Shown here: piece by piece, positions 27,301 to 36,429 of the stretch
Numbering within the stretch: position 1 is the first letter of the stretch
Layout: each line of letters begins with the position of its first letter
NCBI RefSeq assembly: GCF_026914265.1
Contig: NC_069124.1
Coordinates: 72,402,402-72,466,401 of the forward strand
Direction: 5' to 3'
DNA from: Mya arenaria
Taxonomy: Eukaryota; Mollusca; Bivalvia; Myida; Myidae
Length of the DNA stretch: 64,000 bases
Translations under genes and position numbers: made by a program
Notes under the pieces: model-generated
The model's database searches: none
What the model was told of the DNA's origin: nothing
The model's input: only the letters and a program-made list of their open reading frames with translations

Positions 27301-30000
27301 AATCGGCCTTGGAACAAAGAAACGAGCATTCGTGATAGCAATAACACAGGGAAATTGTTCAAACGTTTTGATAACAAGAGGTAAAACACGAAACGGAAAC
27401 AATAACTACAATAGCGTTTACAAATTGAAACTTGAAAGAGTATCTTTCATAATTCATCGAATGTGGTTTTTTGAAACATAACTCCACAAGTAAGCTTTTG
27501 TGGTATTATTTGCATCTATGAAAACAAGATAAGTCTACATAAACATCGGTTACGGAAAACAACTCCTTTGTGTCTGTCTATACACAATTTGTTGGCAAAT
27601 AACTACATGGTGTGTGACCTTACATCTGAACTTGACATTTGAATACTGTCGAGAGTCAAGTGACAAACGGACAGATTGACTAGATTTTTAGCAAGAATAC
27701 ACAAAATGTCATGAATTTTAAAGACAAATTTGGGTTACCGCCATTAAAGAAAAACGTCATTAAGAACTCGATGGTTACATATAAGAACATATCCAAAGCA
27801 TATACATGAACACCTGCTGACAGACGTAGTCGACAAACAGCATATAGACCTTCTCCGTGGCCTAGTGGTTAAGCATCCGCCTACGGAGCGGGAGGTCGTG
27901 GGTTCGATCCCTGACCGCGTCATACCAAAAGACGTTAAAAATTGGTACAAGTAGCTCCATTGCCTGGCGCTCGGCATTTAAAGGGTAGTGCTTGGAAAAG
28001 TGGTGTACTCAGTACTGGTTTAACCCAGGAAAGTTGTACCCCGCCCGTGTATCGGTGTTTTACACCGAGCACGTAAAAGAACCAAGGGGTCTCTTCGAAA
28101 AAGAGCTAGGGTATCGCACCCGGACTTCCTTGTATCCCACCGCTGTCTCTTCAGCGTGCTGTCCCTTCAGCAAAAACAAAGGACCCCGTTGGAAATAAAT
28201 GCTTGAACTTTCACGGGCTATCCTTGACCGCAAAGTCTAAAGAAATACATACATACATACGACAGCAAAAAAAAAATCGATGATTTAACTTCTTTATTAA
28301 GAAACGACGAGATAGCGCCTTGGTATGCTTAATGAAAACACTCAGAAAGTTACCATTATTTCATAAAATTTATTACTGTTAATTTGCCCTTGATCGAATT
28401 CGTCGACATGGCAAAATGTGGCCAATTTGATCAGCAGTAAGTTAGAAGTACTTTTTTCAAAGAAAGCATGAAAGCCTTAAAACATTTTAAATTTGAATTT
28501 TGAATGAACACGAAATACGAGATATGTTTAGAAGTGTTTGTTGAAGCAATTTGAGAATATGCATATTTCTAATATCGGAGGAAGATTCTTTAATTAATAG
28601 TAAACACAACGCGCAAAATAAGATAATTGACACGAAAATCCGTTTTGTATTGACTGTGCAGCCTTAACAGCTTTGCATGGGACAAACTAATACGTGATAT
28701 TATTAATCGACGAAACAGTAATGCTGAGGTAAATCATTGAGAAATATTCAGAACCATAGGCATTCGTAGACGTGAGATTTCAAACAGTTGGGCTATCAAC
28801 ACAAAAATCCTTATTTAATCTATATCGACATATTGTATTGAAATTTAATGGTGGTTTGAAATACTCTGCTCTTCAAAGTAGAATACATTTTAGTTTGGTT
28901 TATTAACTTCAATCAAAACTATGTCTTATGAAGCTTACATTATGTGTGTTAACTTTAATGGACTTCAGTATAAGCACACCTTCGTGTAACCCTAGAAACA
29001 ATCGTAAACAAAAAAGTTAGCCATCAATACAGTGAACATCTTTCAGCTTCATCAATTCTGTTCTTGCCTAAAGTCTGCTTAATCGACTCTCCTATACAGG
29101 TTTTTTTACATAGACATACTGGTTTGAATTAAGATATAACTTCGATTGATCAACTTCACAAACTCGTGATACCTGAGCCAAACTTTGACCAATCCAAAGC
29201 TTAAACTAACCTTAGAAGCAATTAACCCCGATTCACTTAAAACGTTTTTCACAATGGTGTTTTTCATCCACTATTCAGGTTACAAAAAATGACACGACCA
29301 TCATTTTCTTTTATTTAAAGTCCATTATTCTGAGTTCATTTATTAAAACACCAATATATATATTGTATCCATTGCCGCAATATACGGATCTATGATAATT
29401 GGTATATCACAGTTTATTGGTTATGTATAGATCAATGGAAATCAGTTGGACGAAAAATGACCATCGTAATCGTTTTGCTGTCGTTTTCGTTGTTTTTGTT
29501 GTTGATTATGATATTTGATTTCTTAAAATAAGCATTTATGTTAAGAATAGAAACAGAGAAGCAGTTCAAACACAGCATTTAATATAATTTAATTTGAGAT
29601 AAAATGATTACATTATCTGGGAATCAACATCAGTCTGGGCGCAAAATGTATTTGTTGCTGTCTAAAAGTTATTACATTTGCCATACTAGATTTGTGTTTC
29701 TGACAGTAATCGATGTACTAGAAAGTTCGATTTGCTTAAATAGATATACAATAAAAGCTACCACTGGCAAAAGCATTCCTATGATTTCCAAGCAGAAGTA
29801 CTCCACTTACTTTACAAATCATGCGAGAAAGGCAAAATCTTCTGACCAATATTGACAATTTCACAGTGCGTTGAAAACGCATAAATGGTAAATGAATCAA
29901 TGACATGTCATTTTGTCATGTCCGAACAACAGAAAGGAAATTATTGCTCCTTTCATTTCTTCGATTTTGCACTTAATTGCACGAGGGTAACTGGTATGAT
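24395..30000 (+). repeat. Segmental duplication, copy B, left block
   Basis: Colinear with copy A 1560-5950, and in its last 450 bases with copy C 39930-40370. It differs from copy A by the SINE at 27847-28260 and a small internal duplication in which the 'atatcagg.aa.tccc' to 'gatagcaatc' stretch at 26413-26450 recurs at 26510-26550. ORFs are short and not frame-conserved with copy A, apart from about 20 residues ('KLCCHSM.L.CKRSL') that probably reflect plain DNA similarity. Confidence 0.8.
27847..28260 (+). mobile_element. tRNA-headed SINE with (ATAC)n tail
   Basis: The head at 27847-27925 resembles tRNA-Arg with an ACG-like anticodon loop. It has an A box (tggcctagtggttaag) and a B box (gggttcgatcc). 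A roughly 300-bp body follows ('agtactggtttaacccagga', 'acgtaaaagaaccaaggggt'), ending in a CATA-type tail. The corresponding place in copy A (4601-4617) reads straight through from 'gacaaacaacgtac' to 'gacagc', so copy A is the empty site. The insertion therefore followed the duplication. I recall SINEs of this build in molluscs but cannot name the family. The short ORFs in it are not genes. Confidence 0.88.
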
Positions 30001-30475
30001 CTACGAATGGATGCTGACAGCTTCTCTCTCTTGAAACATAATTGAACTGTGAATTCCGAGTACATATTGTCATTTTGATTTAATTGCAATAAAATGGCAA
30101 TAATATATTACCAAAAAACGTTTTTGTTTTATTTAAAAACAATTCCCCCTGTTTATGCAGTCCGCTTGAATCTTAGAGTTAAAGTTGAAGATAAAAGTTG
30201 GAGAATTTAAGTAGCTCATTATCAATTTTTATAGAAGTGATTATGTTGAATTTAGATGCGGATGCCGTATTATGTATACGCCCTTTTTGCAGGTATGTCC
30301 CTGTGCTCTGGCCATGTGTGTGTGTCGCGCTTTTAAAAATAAACGTTTGTTTGCTTAAACGCGGGAAGGTAACATAAAAATGAAGTTTTTGTAGAAGGTA
30401 CAAAAGAAGTAACGAATGTACAAATCATATAAACAGATACTCGAATTTTAATTTTAATGAAGAAAAAATATGGGA
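30001..30475. other. Copy B spacer, nothing recognised
   Basis: No clear partner in copy A. A 74-residue minus-strand frame lacks support. Confidence 0.35.
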
Positions 30476-30479
30476 AAAC

Positions 30480-30985
30480 TGTATATTACAAATGGCGATC
30501 TACTCTCAAATGATGGCGACTATATTTGTAATGATTGCAGATCTATATTGCATGTTTATTTTGTTTTGTTGCATCACATGCACTGAAGAAAGAACTATTT
30601 AAAATCAAAAAGTAGACCGTCGATTACAAAATAATCTTAGTAATATTTCTTATAAACCACCCTTATAAAACAATAACCATCATAACCATCACTGAATCGT
30701 ATAGTTATGTGTATGATGCGTAAATAAGCAGTCTGTTTCATATTGCTGTAATGGTATACCGCAATAATTGAAATAATATGACCACATACGAAATAGGTCA
30801 TTAAAGTCTTAAAAAACAATGAAACTGAGCTCAATTGTGAGACGAAATGAAACAGTATGTGTTAAAAAACTTAATAATAAATCACTCATAAGTTCACTTA
30901 GCAAAACATACTTCACGAGAATACAAAATGAGAATTCGGTTACTGCTTTTATTTTCATTTTCAGAATAAACAATGGCCTTATAAG
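30480..30985 (+). repeat. Local tandem duplicate, first unit
   Basis: Matches 32030-32640. Shared strings are 'atggcgac.ata.t', 'ttgca.gt.tattttgtt', 'gtctgtttcatattgc', 'attgaaataatatgaccac' and 'gagaattcggt'. Copy A has one unit (5980-6500). The unit was thus doubled inside copy B, and the foldback element at 30982-31933 now separates the two. Confidence 0.75.
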
Positions 30986-31933
30986 GCCTAAAAGAATAAA
31001 TTGTGTGGTTCGGGTAACATGGTCCCCATGAATAGGTAGGGTAGGTCGGGATTTTTTTTTTAGTTTGGTACAGGCTTGTTTGCTTTGTTTTTGTCCTTTT
31101 TCAACAGAATTTCAGTTATATAAGGACATTGCTGAGCATGGCTGCAGTTAGGTGGTGTGTCAATGCCAGTTTTGTTGTCATTCGTCACACACCTACCGAA
31201 AGCAAAACATATTGAAAATTAAATGTGACAATACTGACCTGCTTCAGCATCTCAAAAACATTTCTCTGCCATTCTCCAAGAAGTAAAGTAAGGAATAATT
31301 TATAAACTGTACAAATGGCAACAGAGCCAGGTTTCAGGCCCAGTTTAAAAGAAAGTCACATTTTGTCAGGCACCAGCCTATGTCAGAACTCCCAGTGTTT
31401 TATATTTCCTTTCAATACCAGTAGTATGTTTGCCTTACTGCTATTTTATTTTTATTTTTTTAAATTATGACTGCATCTGACAACATGACAAGTGAAATGG
31501 GTCATGCCTTGTCCTGCAGTGGTAGGTGGGGTATATTAAAATTAGACCGGCATTCAATCTTATGTGTGGGAAAACTTATACTATTATACAGAGACATTTT
31601 GTTCCATTGTATATACCTTACTCTGAAGAGCGAAAAGTCGGAGAATTTCCCGATAAATTGTACGACAGGAATATCGTACAGCTGTTCTTCATACAAACGG
31701 GTCCATGGTCCCTTGTCGGATGTTGACTTGTCAATCTCGGATACAGATCCCGGCTCGAACAAAAACATTATCTCTACATCTTCGAAACTCATCTTGGGTG
31801 TTATGAGCTTAAACTCCCGACGTTCTGGAGTGGGTTTTTTTCGCAAGTCGCATCAAAAAAACAGTAGGGTCGGCGATATTTTCCAGGTAGGGTCGGGTGA
31901 CCAGAACCACACAATTATTTGTTTAGGCCTAAG
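30982..31933. mobile_element. Foldback DNA element with exon-like cargo
   Basis: The left end reads 'aaggcctaaaagaataaat' and then 'tgtgtggttcgggtaac'. The right end, on the other strand, reads 'taggcctaaacaaataat' and then 'tgtgtggttctggtcac'. The imperfect terminal inverted repeats span some 40 bases, and 'ggtagggt.ggtcgg'-type sequence recurs just inside each end. The homologous stretches of copy A and of the second local unit lack it, which gives an empty site. About 950 bp long. No transposase domain is visible. It carries an open, splice-site-bounded segment at 31622-31824 on the minus strand. Superfamily unassigned. Confidence 0.75.
31622..31824 (-). CDS. Exon-like segment inside foldback element
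   Basis: On the minus strand a 203-nt segment lies between a good acceptor (CCACTCCAG, AG at 31826-31825) and a good donor (GTAAGGTAT, GT at 31621-31620). The frame is open throughout: two bases complete a split codon, then 67 whole codons, so the phases are 1 at the start and 0 at the end. The peptide reads RREFKLITPK at its start, has 'FEDVEIMFLFEPGSVSEID' near the middle and ends 'VQFIGKFSDFSLFR'. Composition is balanced and mildly acidic, unlike the low-complexity ORFs nearby. I do not recognise the family. It could be an exon captured from a host gene, or an exon of the protein encoded by the autonomous parent element. Confidence 0.4.
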
Positions 31934-32029
31934 CATATTTTTGTGCTTAGACGCGGTGAGTTTTTTTTATTGTGTTTATGTAGAAGAAAAGTAAGAAAAC
32001 AATTAACGGATGTCAATGAATTCTAGTTA

Positions 32030-32660
32030 AATATTATGGCGACATTATTCGTTTGTTGCAGAACAACTTGCATGTATATTTGTTTTATTATTTTGTATCA
32101 CATCAACTATAAACCAATAATGTAGAAAGGCTTGCGTTTTCGGAAATAAGTTTGGAATGTGCCTGCATGAGGCATAACATACGCTAAATTTGAAATCAAA
32201 TTGATTGCAAAATAATCTGAAATAAATTTCTCGTAAACCCACGGCAGTAAATAAATAACCATAATAGCAATGCGTTACATTAGCAGTCTGTTCCATATCG
32301 CCGTAATGCAGAAAATTGAAATAATATGACCACTTACAAAATAGGTCATTAGATTCCTATAAAACCGAGCTCAATTACTGCACAAAATGAGGCATTAAGT
32401 GTTTAGAGACAAACTCCGTAACAATAAAATTGCAACCGCACTTTGCAAAATGTACTCTATGGGAATCCGAATTGAGAATTCGGTAAGTTGTTTGTTCATT
32501 TTCAGAATAAACAATGCAGTTGTAAAACAAAAAACATCGTTGGCGGTCTCGTCTGTAAGACATCTGACATTGCGCAAACTTTTGAATCGTAACTCTTTAC
32601 ATCAAATTTCTACGTAAATTAATTACTTGTCGCACGCATTAAACTTTCTAACCTATACGA
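32030..32660 (+). repeat. Local tandem duplicate, second unit
   Basis: The better match to copy A 5960-6500: 'aggcataa.acacgct', 'cctataaa.ccgagctcaatta.tgcacaaaatgag', 'aacaataaaattg.aac.gc.ctttgcaaaa', 'cattttcag.ataaa', 'cgtaactctttacatca'. The overlapping small ORFs on both strands are not conserved in frame. Confidence 0.78.
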
Positions 32661-32933
32661 AACCTCTTCAGCTTAGGATAAAATAACATTTGAAGGAAAC
32701 ACCCAGTTATGTGCCAAGATCATTTAGACTATGCATAGGCACAAAATAACAAAGCACAATTTCATTAATCAACTATTCAATAACTATCCAGACAGTACAG
32801 AGCGCATTGTCTATTTAAGTATTTATGATAACTGATTTCACTCATGTGACTTAAACCTTTCCCCTCAAGTAGATTTAATCTAACATTTTTTTTTTATTTT
32901 TCTTTTGTTTGTTATTGTTTTGGGTTTTTTTTT

Positions 32934-32957
32934 GGGGGGAGGGGGGGTTGGGGGGGG
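32934..32957 (+). other. Poly-G tract, potential G-quadruplex
   Basis: G6, A, G7, TT, G8 in succession, preceded by T-rich sequence from 32886. Enough G runs are present for an intramolecular quadruplex. Copy A has ordinary sequence here (near 6700), so the tract arose or inserted in copy B only. Confidence 0.8.
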
Positions 32958-33071
32958 TCATTCAGGGGCATTGGTTGACCATGTAATAGTATACTGCCCT
33001 CAATGAACATCTATTATCAAACGGATGTAGAACGAGTTACACAAAGAACTTGCAATTAGATATAATAGTGT

Positions 33072-33150
33072 TAGAGATGCAAACGAATATTCGAAATATT
33101 CGATCAAACGTTTGGTATTCGAATGTCAAAATCGGTATTCGAATAATCGA
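33072..33150 (+). mobile_element. hAT-like terminal fragment
   Basis: The sequence begins 'tagagatgcaaacgaatat' and continues with several ATTCGAA or TATTCGA repeats, the form of hAT-superfamily ends (TAGAGATGCA) that I know from other animals. No matching opposite end was found within the next kilobase, so it is a fragment or a decayed MITE. Confidence 0.45.
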
Positions 33151-34218
33151 AAAAAGAGTAATAATACTAATTCTCAATAAGAAGAATAAAAAAACTTTTG
33201 CCTACAACACTGTTGTTGTAAATAAAGTTCGTTTGTTTTGTTTTTACAACGACTGGCCCCTAATTTAGGGATATATCGTCGGGTACTGTAAAAGGCCCCC
33301 TACTTTTACAATATCTGACTAGGAATCGGCTTTAACACCAATGTTTTGTCTTGGCAGCAAATTAAGTTGTGCAACAAAGCTCAAATCGCCGTGATGATAT
33401 GAATGCCATGTGCTACAATAATGTTGTTACATATATGTGCTTTAAACTGTTCTCCATGTTTCGATACAATGTTGGTGCTTTGAAATGTAAATGTACAGTA
33501 TAGCGTTTAAGGATAAATTTCCTCTATTGTTGTACAATAAATGCGTCAAATCCAGATATGTTTTCGTTTTAAAAGTGTTCATTGTTAGAAAGAAAGCAAC
33601 ACATACAACGTGTTTTACAAATATTGACCGGTCTACAATAGAGTGTATATATCCAGTCCCACTGCTGCATGTTTTACATGCTTAGTCATTGCTTACGCGT
33701 GCACGTTTCTTTGGTCTGACGAAGACAGAAAAGATGACGCTTGCTTTTAATACGAAGTCAAAGTCCAAGACATACCATATTGGTCATTTCAATATCCTAG
33801 AGTTTTATTACAATTAGTCAGACGTAACAAACACAAATATGCTCAAGATGCAGATACGGAGGCGTTGCACTGGTGAAAACCTACAGTCCGCTTTATCAGC
33901 TCTTTCGGAGAGCCAAATTTCGGTAAAGAGGAAAATATCAAAACTAAGTAAGTAAACAGAACGTTTACTCCCGAAATAATGTAGTAGACTTTACAACAAA
34001 ACATCGGTTTTTGAGGAAGATGATGATGATAAAAGAGAAACAGAACAGGTGTAATGCTGAACCTTGCACAACTAGGTGAAGCTTCACCTTTGAACATCAA
34101 AACAACAGGGGCGTTATATTTATCATTATAAAAGATTTATATCAAAAAGTATATTTATGATACCACTGCATATGCCACTGTATTTGCAACTGGGACATTG
34201 ATCCATCGTCTTTATGCA
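33150..34218 (+). repeat. Segmental duplication, copy B, middle block
   Basis: From about 33620 this matches copy A 7360-7500. From 33715 to 34140 it matches copy C 40425-40725 ('cgaagacagaa.agatgacgcttgctttta', 'caaaactatcaaaac', 'aacgtttactc', 'aggtgaagct'). The 33150-33600 part was not matched. No gene was seen. Confidence 0.65.
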
Positions 34219-34219
34219 G

Positions 34220-34450
34220 CGTAATGTATGGGCGGGGACAGAAATCACATGTGGTCACGTGTCATTAGCGCATCTCAGCCACCGACTCCACGTTCATTGC
34301 TAGTATTGCCACAATCAAACAGCGAAGCTTGACTGTCTCTGGCGTTGCTATAATAGGGTTGTACATTGTTAAAACATTGACTGATAATTCGTTATTTGTA
34401 TGTAATTATTTGGCGCGTTTCCATGCTGGAATTTCGTTAAAAAAACGATA
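34220..34450 (+). repeat. tRNA-Cys left flank, copy B
   Basis: Homologous to 9920-10127 and 42190-42390. It includes the T7 run (complement of 34439-34445) that would terminate polymerase III transcription of the minus-strand tRNA. Confidence 0.8.
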
Positions 34451-34522
34451 AGGGGACACCCGGGTTCGAACCGGGGACCTCTCGATCTGCAGTCGAATGC
34501 TCTACCACTGAGCTATATCCCC
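34451..34522 (-). tRNA. tRNA-Cys(GCA)
   Basis: A complete 72-base cloverleaf. The acceptor stem GGGGATA/TGTCCCC has one U-G pair, and the discriminator is U as expected for cysteine. The D arm is GCTC..GAGC, the anticodon loop CTGCAGA gives GCA, and the T arm is CCCGG-TTCGAAC-CCGGG. The A box (tagctcagtgg) and B box (ggttcgaaccc) are intact. There is no intron. A T7 run lies 9 bases past the discriminator. The sequence is identical to the other three intact genes here. It delivers cysteine to UGC/UGU codons in cytosolic translation. Confidence 0.97.
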
Positions 34523-34687
34523 ATGAATCAATCCTTTCTTTAGCGGGTTTTTTTATTTAAAAGGCGATGATAATATTGATGCAATATGTCGCAACAATTA
34601 ATCATTATAACTAGATGTTGCTTTATTTATAGTTGTACGCATTTATATACAATTGTATATGTGCATAATTTATGGTGTAAAACACAC

Positions 34688-34725
34688 GATCTGCAGGTTT
34701 ATGCTCTTCCACTGAGTTATTTCAT
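34688..34725 (-). pseudogene. tRNA-Cys remnant
   Basis: The complement of the anticodon and D arms is still visible ('gatctgcag', 'atgctctt.cactgag'). The T arm and both acceptor strands are gone. It lies between the two intact genes of copy B and corresponds to 10321-10350 (A) and 43858-43893 (C). Confidence 0.75.
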
Positions 34726-34846
34726 GTATCACATAGCTGATTATATTCCTTTTACTATCAATACAATATGTCGCCATAAATGAATTAGATAAGACCTAAT
34801 GCAGCTGGTTCTTATTTACAAATATGTGGACAATAAACACGTATAA

Positions 34847-34918
34847 GGGGATATAGCTCAGTGGTAGAGCATTCGACTGCAGATCGAGAGGTCCCCGGTT
34901 CGAACCCGGGTGTCCCCT
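34847..34918 (+). tRNA. tRNA-Cys(GCA)
   Basis: A complete 72-base gene, identical in sequence to the minus-strand gene 325 bases to its left, so the two are in divergent orientation. All arms pair, the discriminator is U, and A and B boxes are present. The terminator is the T5 run at 34927-34931. Its 5' flank ('gcagctggttcttatttaca') reappears to the right of the copy C gene at 43661 in the opposite orientation, which identifies the two as orthologs across an inversion. Confidence 0.97.
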
Positions 34919-34931
34919 TGAATAACTTTTT

Positions 34932-35543
34932 ATGACGATTGCATGGAAACCTTCATATACATTTTAATTACAGAAGTCCAGCTACTTATTTATTGTATTT
35001 CTGGTAAATTGTTGTGTGGATACGGAAATAAAGGGTCTTGAATACCATGATAATTACGAAAGCCAAATCGGAATTTTATAGTGTCAGTAAATCAATTTAA
35101 ACAGTGTATTGACTTCTTCGAAATCATGAATACTATGTTCATGTCCCTAGTAATAATTACATTCATAAAGTGATATTTTGCGGAATGGCAACCCAACACA
35201 CTTATTTGATAAATCTAGGTTAAGGTGTAATGATACTCAGAGTTGTTTCTAGATTAAATATTACACAACAAAGATTCTAATATTAAATATTGTATGCACA
35301 ATAAAAGATTAAGCCTGCTTTGTTTTAGCACATATCAACACGCCTAGACTTGAAAGTGGGGAAATAACCAGCGGCAGCTTTAATGACCTGATTTCTTAAG
35401 AAAGAGAGGTGTTAATGCCAACTGTCAATAAAAAAAAACACTGTGCCTAATGTTACTTGTGAACATCATACAAACATTTGTAAATTCGTATAAACCTGCA
35501 ATAATTCGAACCATATTATAAAATTATTTGCGCATTTCTGTAA
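34932..35543 (+). repeat. tRNA-Cys right flank, copy B
   Basis: The part nearest the tRNA is found reversed in copy C left of 43661 ('ttttaattacagaagt' against 'tctgtaatttacatg'). Loosely colinear with copy A from 10440. No gene. Confidence 0.6.
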
Positions 35544-35608
35544 TAATGTCGAATAAGTATTGAAGGGGATACGTGTTAATGTCTAGTAAGTATCAAATGA
35601 GTTTTGTA

Positions 35609-35670
<62 letters not shown>

Positions 35671-35735
35671 TAAAAATGTTTCGTAACAATGCCAAACAAG
35701 TATCAAGGACTTTTCGTACTAGTGTCGAACAAGTT
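35544..35735 (+). repeat. 33-bp tandem repeat, copy B
   Basis: Units of the form 'aatgtcgaataagtattgaa' plus 13 more bases recur with period 33. A TA microsatellite interrupts the array between the second and third unit. The same array stands in copies A and C. Confidence 0.75.
35610..35667. repeat. (TA)n microsatellite
   Basis: About 29 uninterrupted TA units. The poly-(Ile-Tyr) reading frames on both strands are artefacts. Confidence 0.97.
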
Positions 35736-36429
35736 TTACGAACAAGCCATGGACCTGACCAACTCAACGATATACAATCACGATCAGCACCACATTCGCC
35801 AAACTTAACGCTTTTGATATTCTTAAAGTTAAGTTAAAACCAACTTGATTCTACAACTGACATGACCTATCCATGCCCTCCCATGTCTTCCTGTTTCTTT
35901 ACGTTTCTCTCTTTTTGGCTACCTCCATATTTCAAACGCACTATACCACCCACTACTTCATTTATTTGTCATTTACCTTTCACCTTATCCATCAAATTAT
36001 AACGATCACAAACATGTATAAGTCATAACAACGTTTACACCATTACGAGCAGCTTAAATGAATGCCAGAAGCATGGCATATAATAAGCTAACAAGCTTCT
36101 GTCTCAATTCTGTCGAGATTATTTTGATTTTGCATGTATCAACTGTTTACCTTTTATGTATAAATCCCCCAAATAATCCCTCACCATTGATTATGCTTTT
36201 ATTCTGTACGTCCTAAAATGCTCTTTTGAAATACATATTGCTTAGACCAAGTATTATATGAGTATCATACAAATGTCGAATATATTCGTACAATGTTATG
36301 CCGGCAGACAGACAAATGTCGTTGTTACCCCTCATAATGACATTGTTACCCTTCCATCGCTGTAGAGTACACTACTCATATTGTTGTTGGTCCTCAATTC
36401 GTCGAAATGTACACCTTTGTCACCGTGCA
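35736..36429 (+). repeat. Copy B spacer up to the minisatellite
   Basis: The end of this block, 'tcatacaaatgtcgaatata' and 'ttcgtacaatgtt' at about 36268-36298, is found reversed at 42538-42570 in copy C. It is therefore the far edge of the segment inverted there. From 36300 the sequence already shows loose GTTGTTACCC-type units shared with copy A 11900. Confidence 0.6.

Noticed and set aside
27744-28198. ORFs of 77 and 68 residues
   Set aside because: They lie largely within a SINE. The minus-strand 'RSGIEPTTSRSVGG'-like string is the reversed tRNA B-box region.
33072-33500. A complete hAT element
   Set aside because: Only one end is recognisable. No matching opposite terminus or transposase was found.
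35576-35837. ORFs rich in Ile-Tyr on both strands
   Set aside because: They are produced by the TA microsatellite at 35610-35667.
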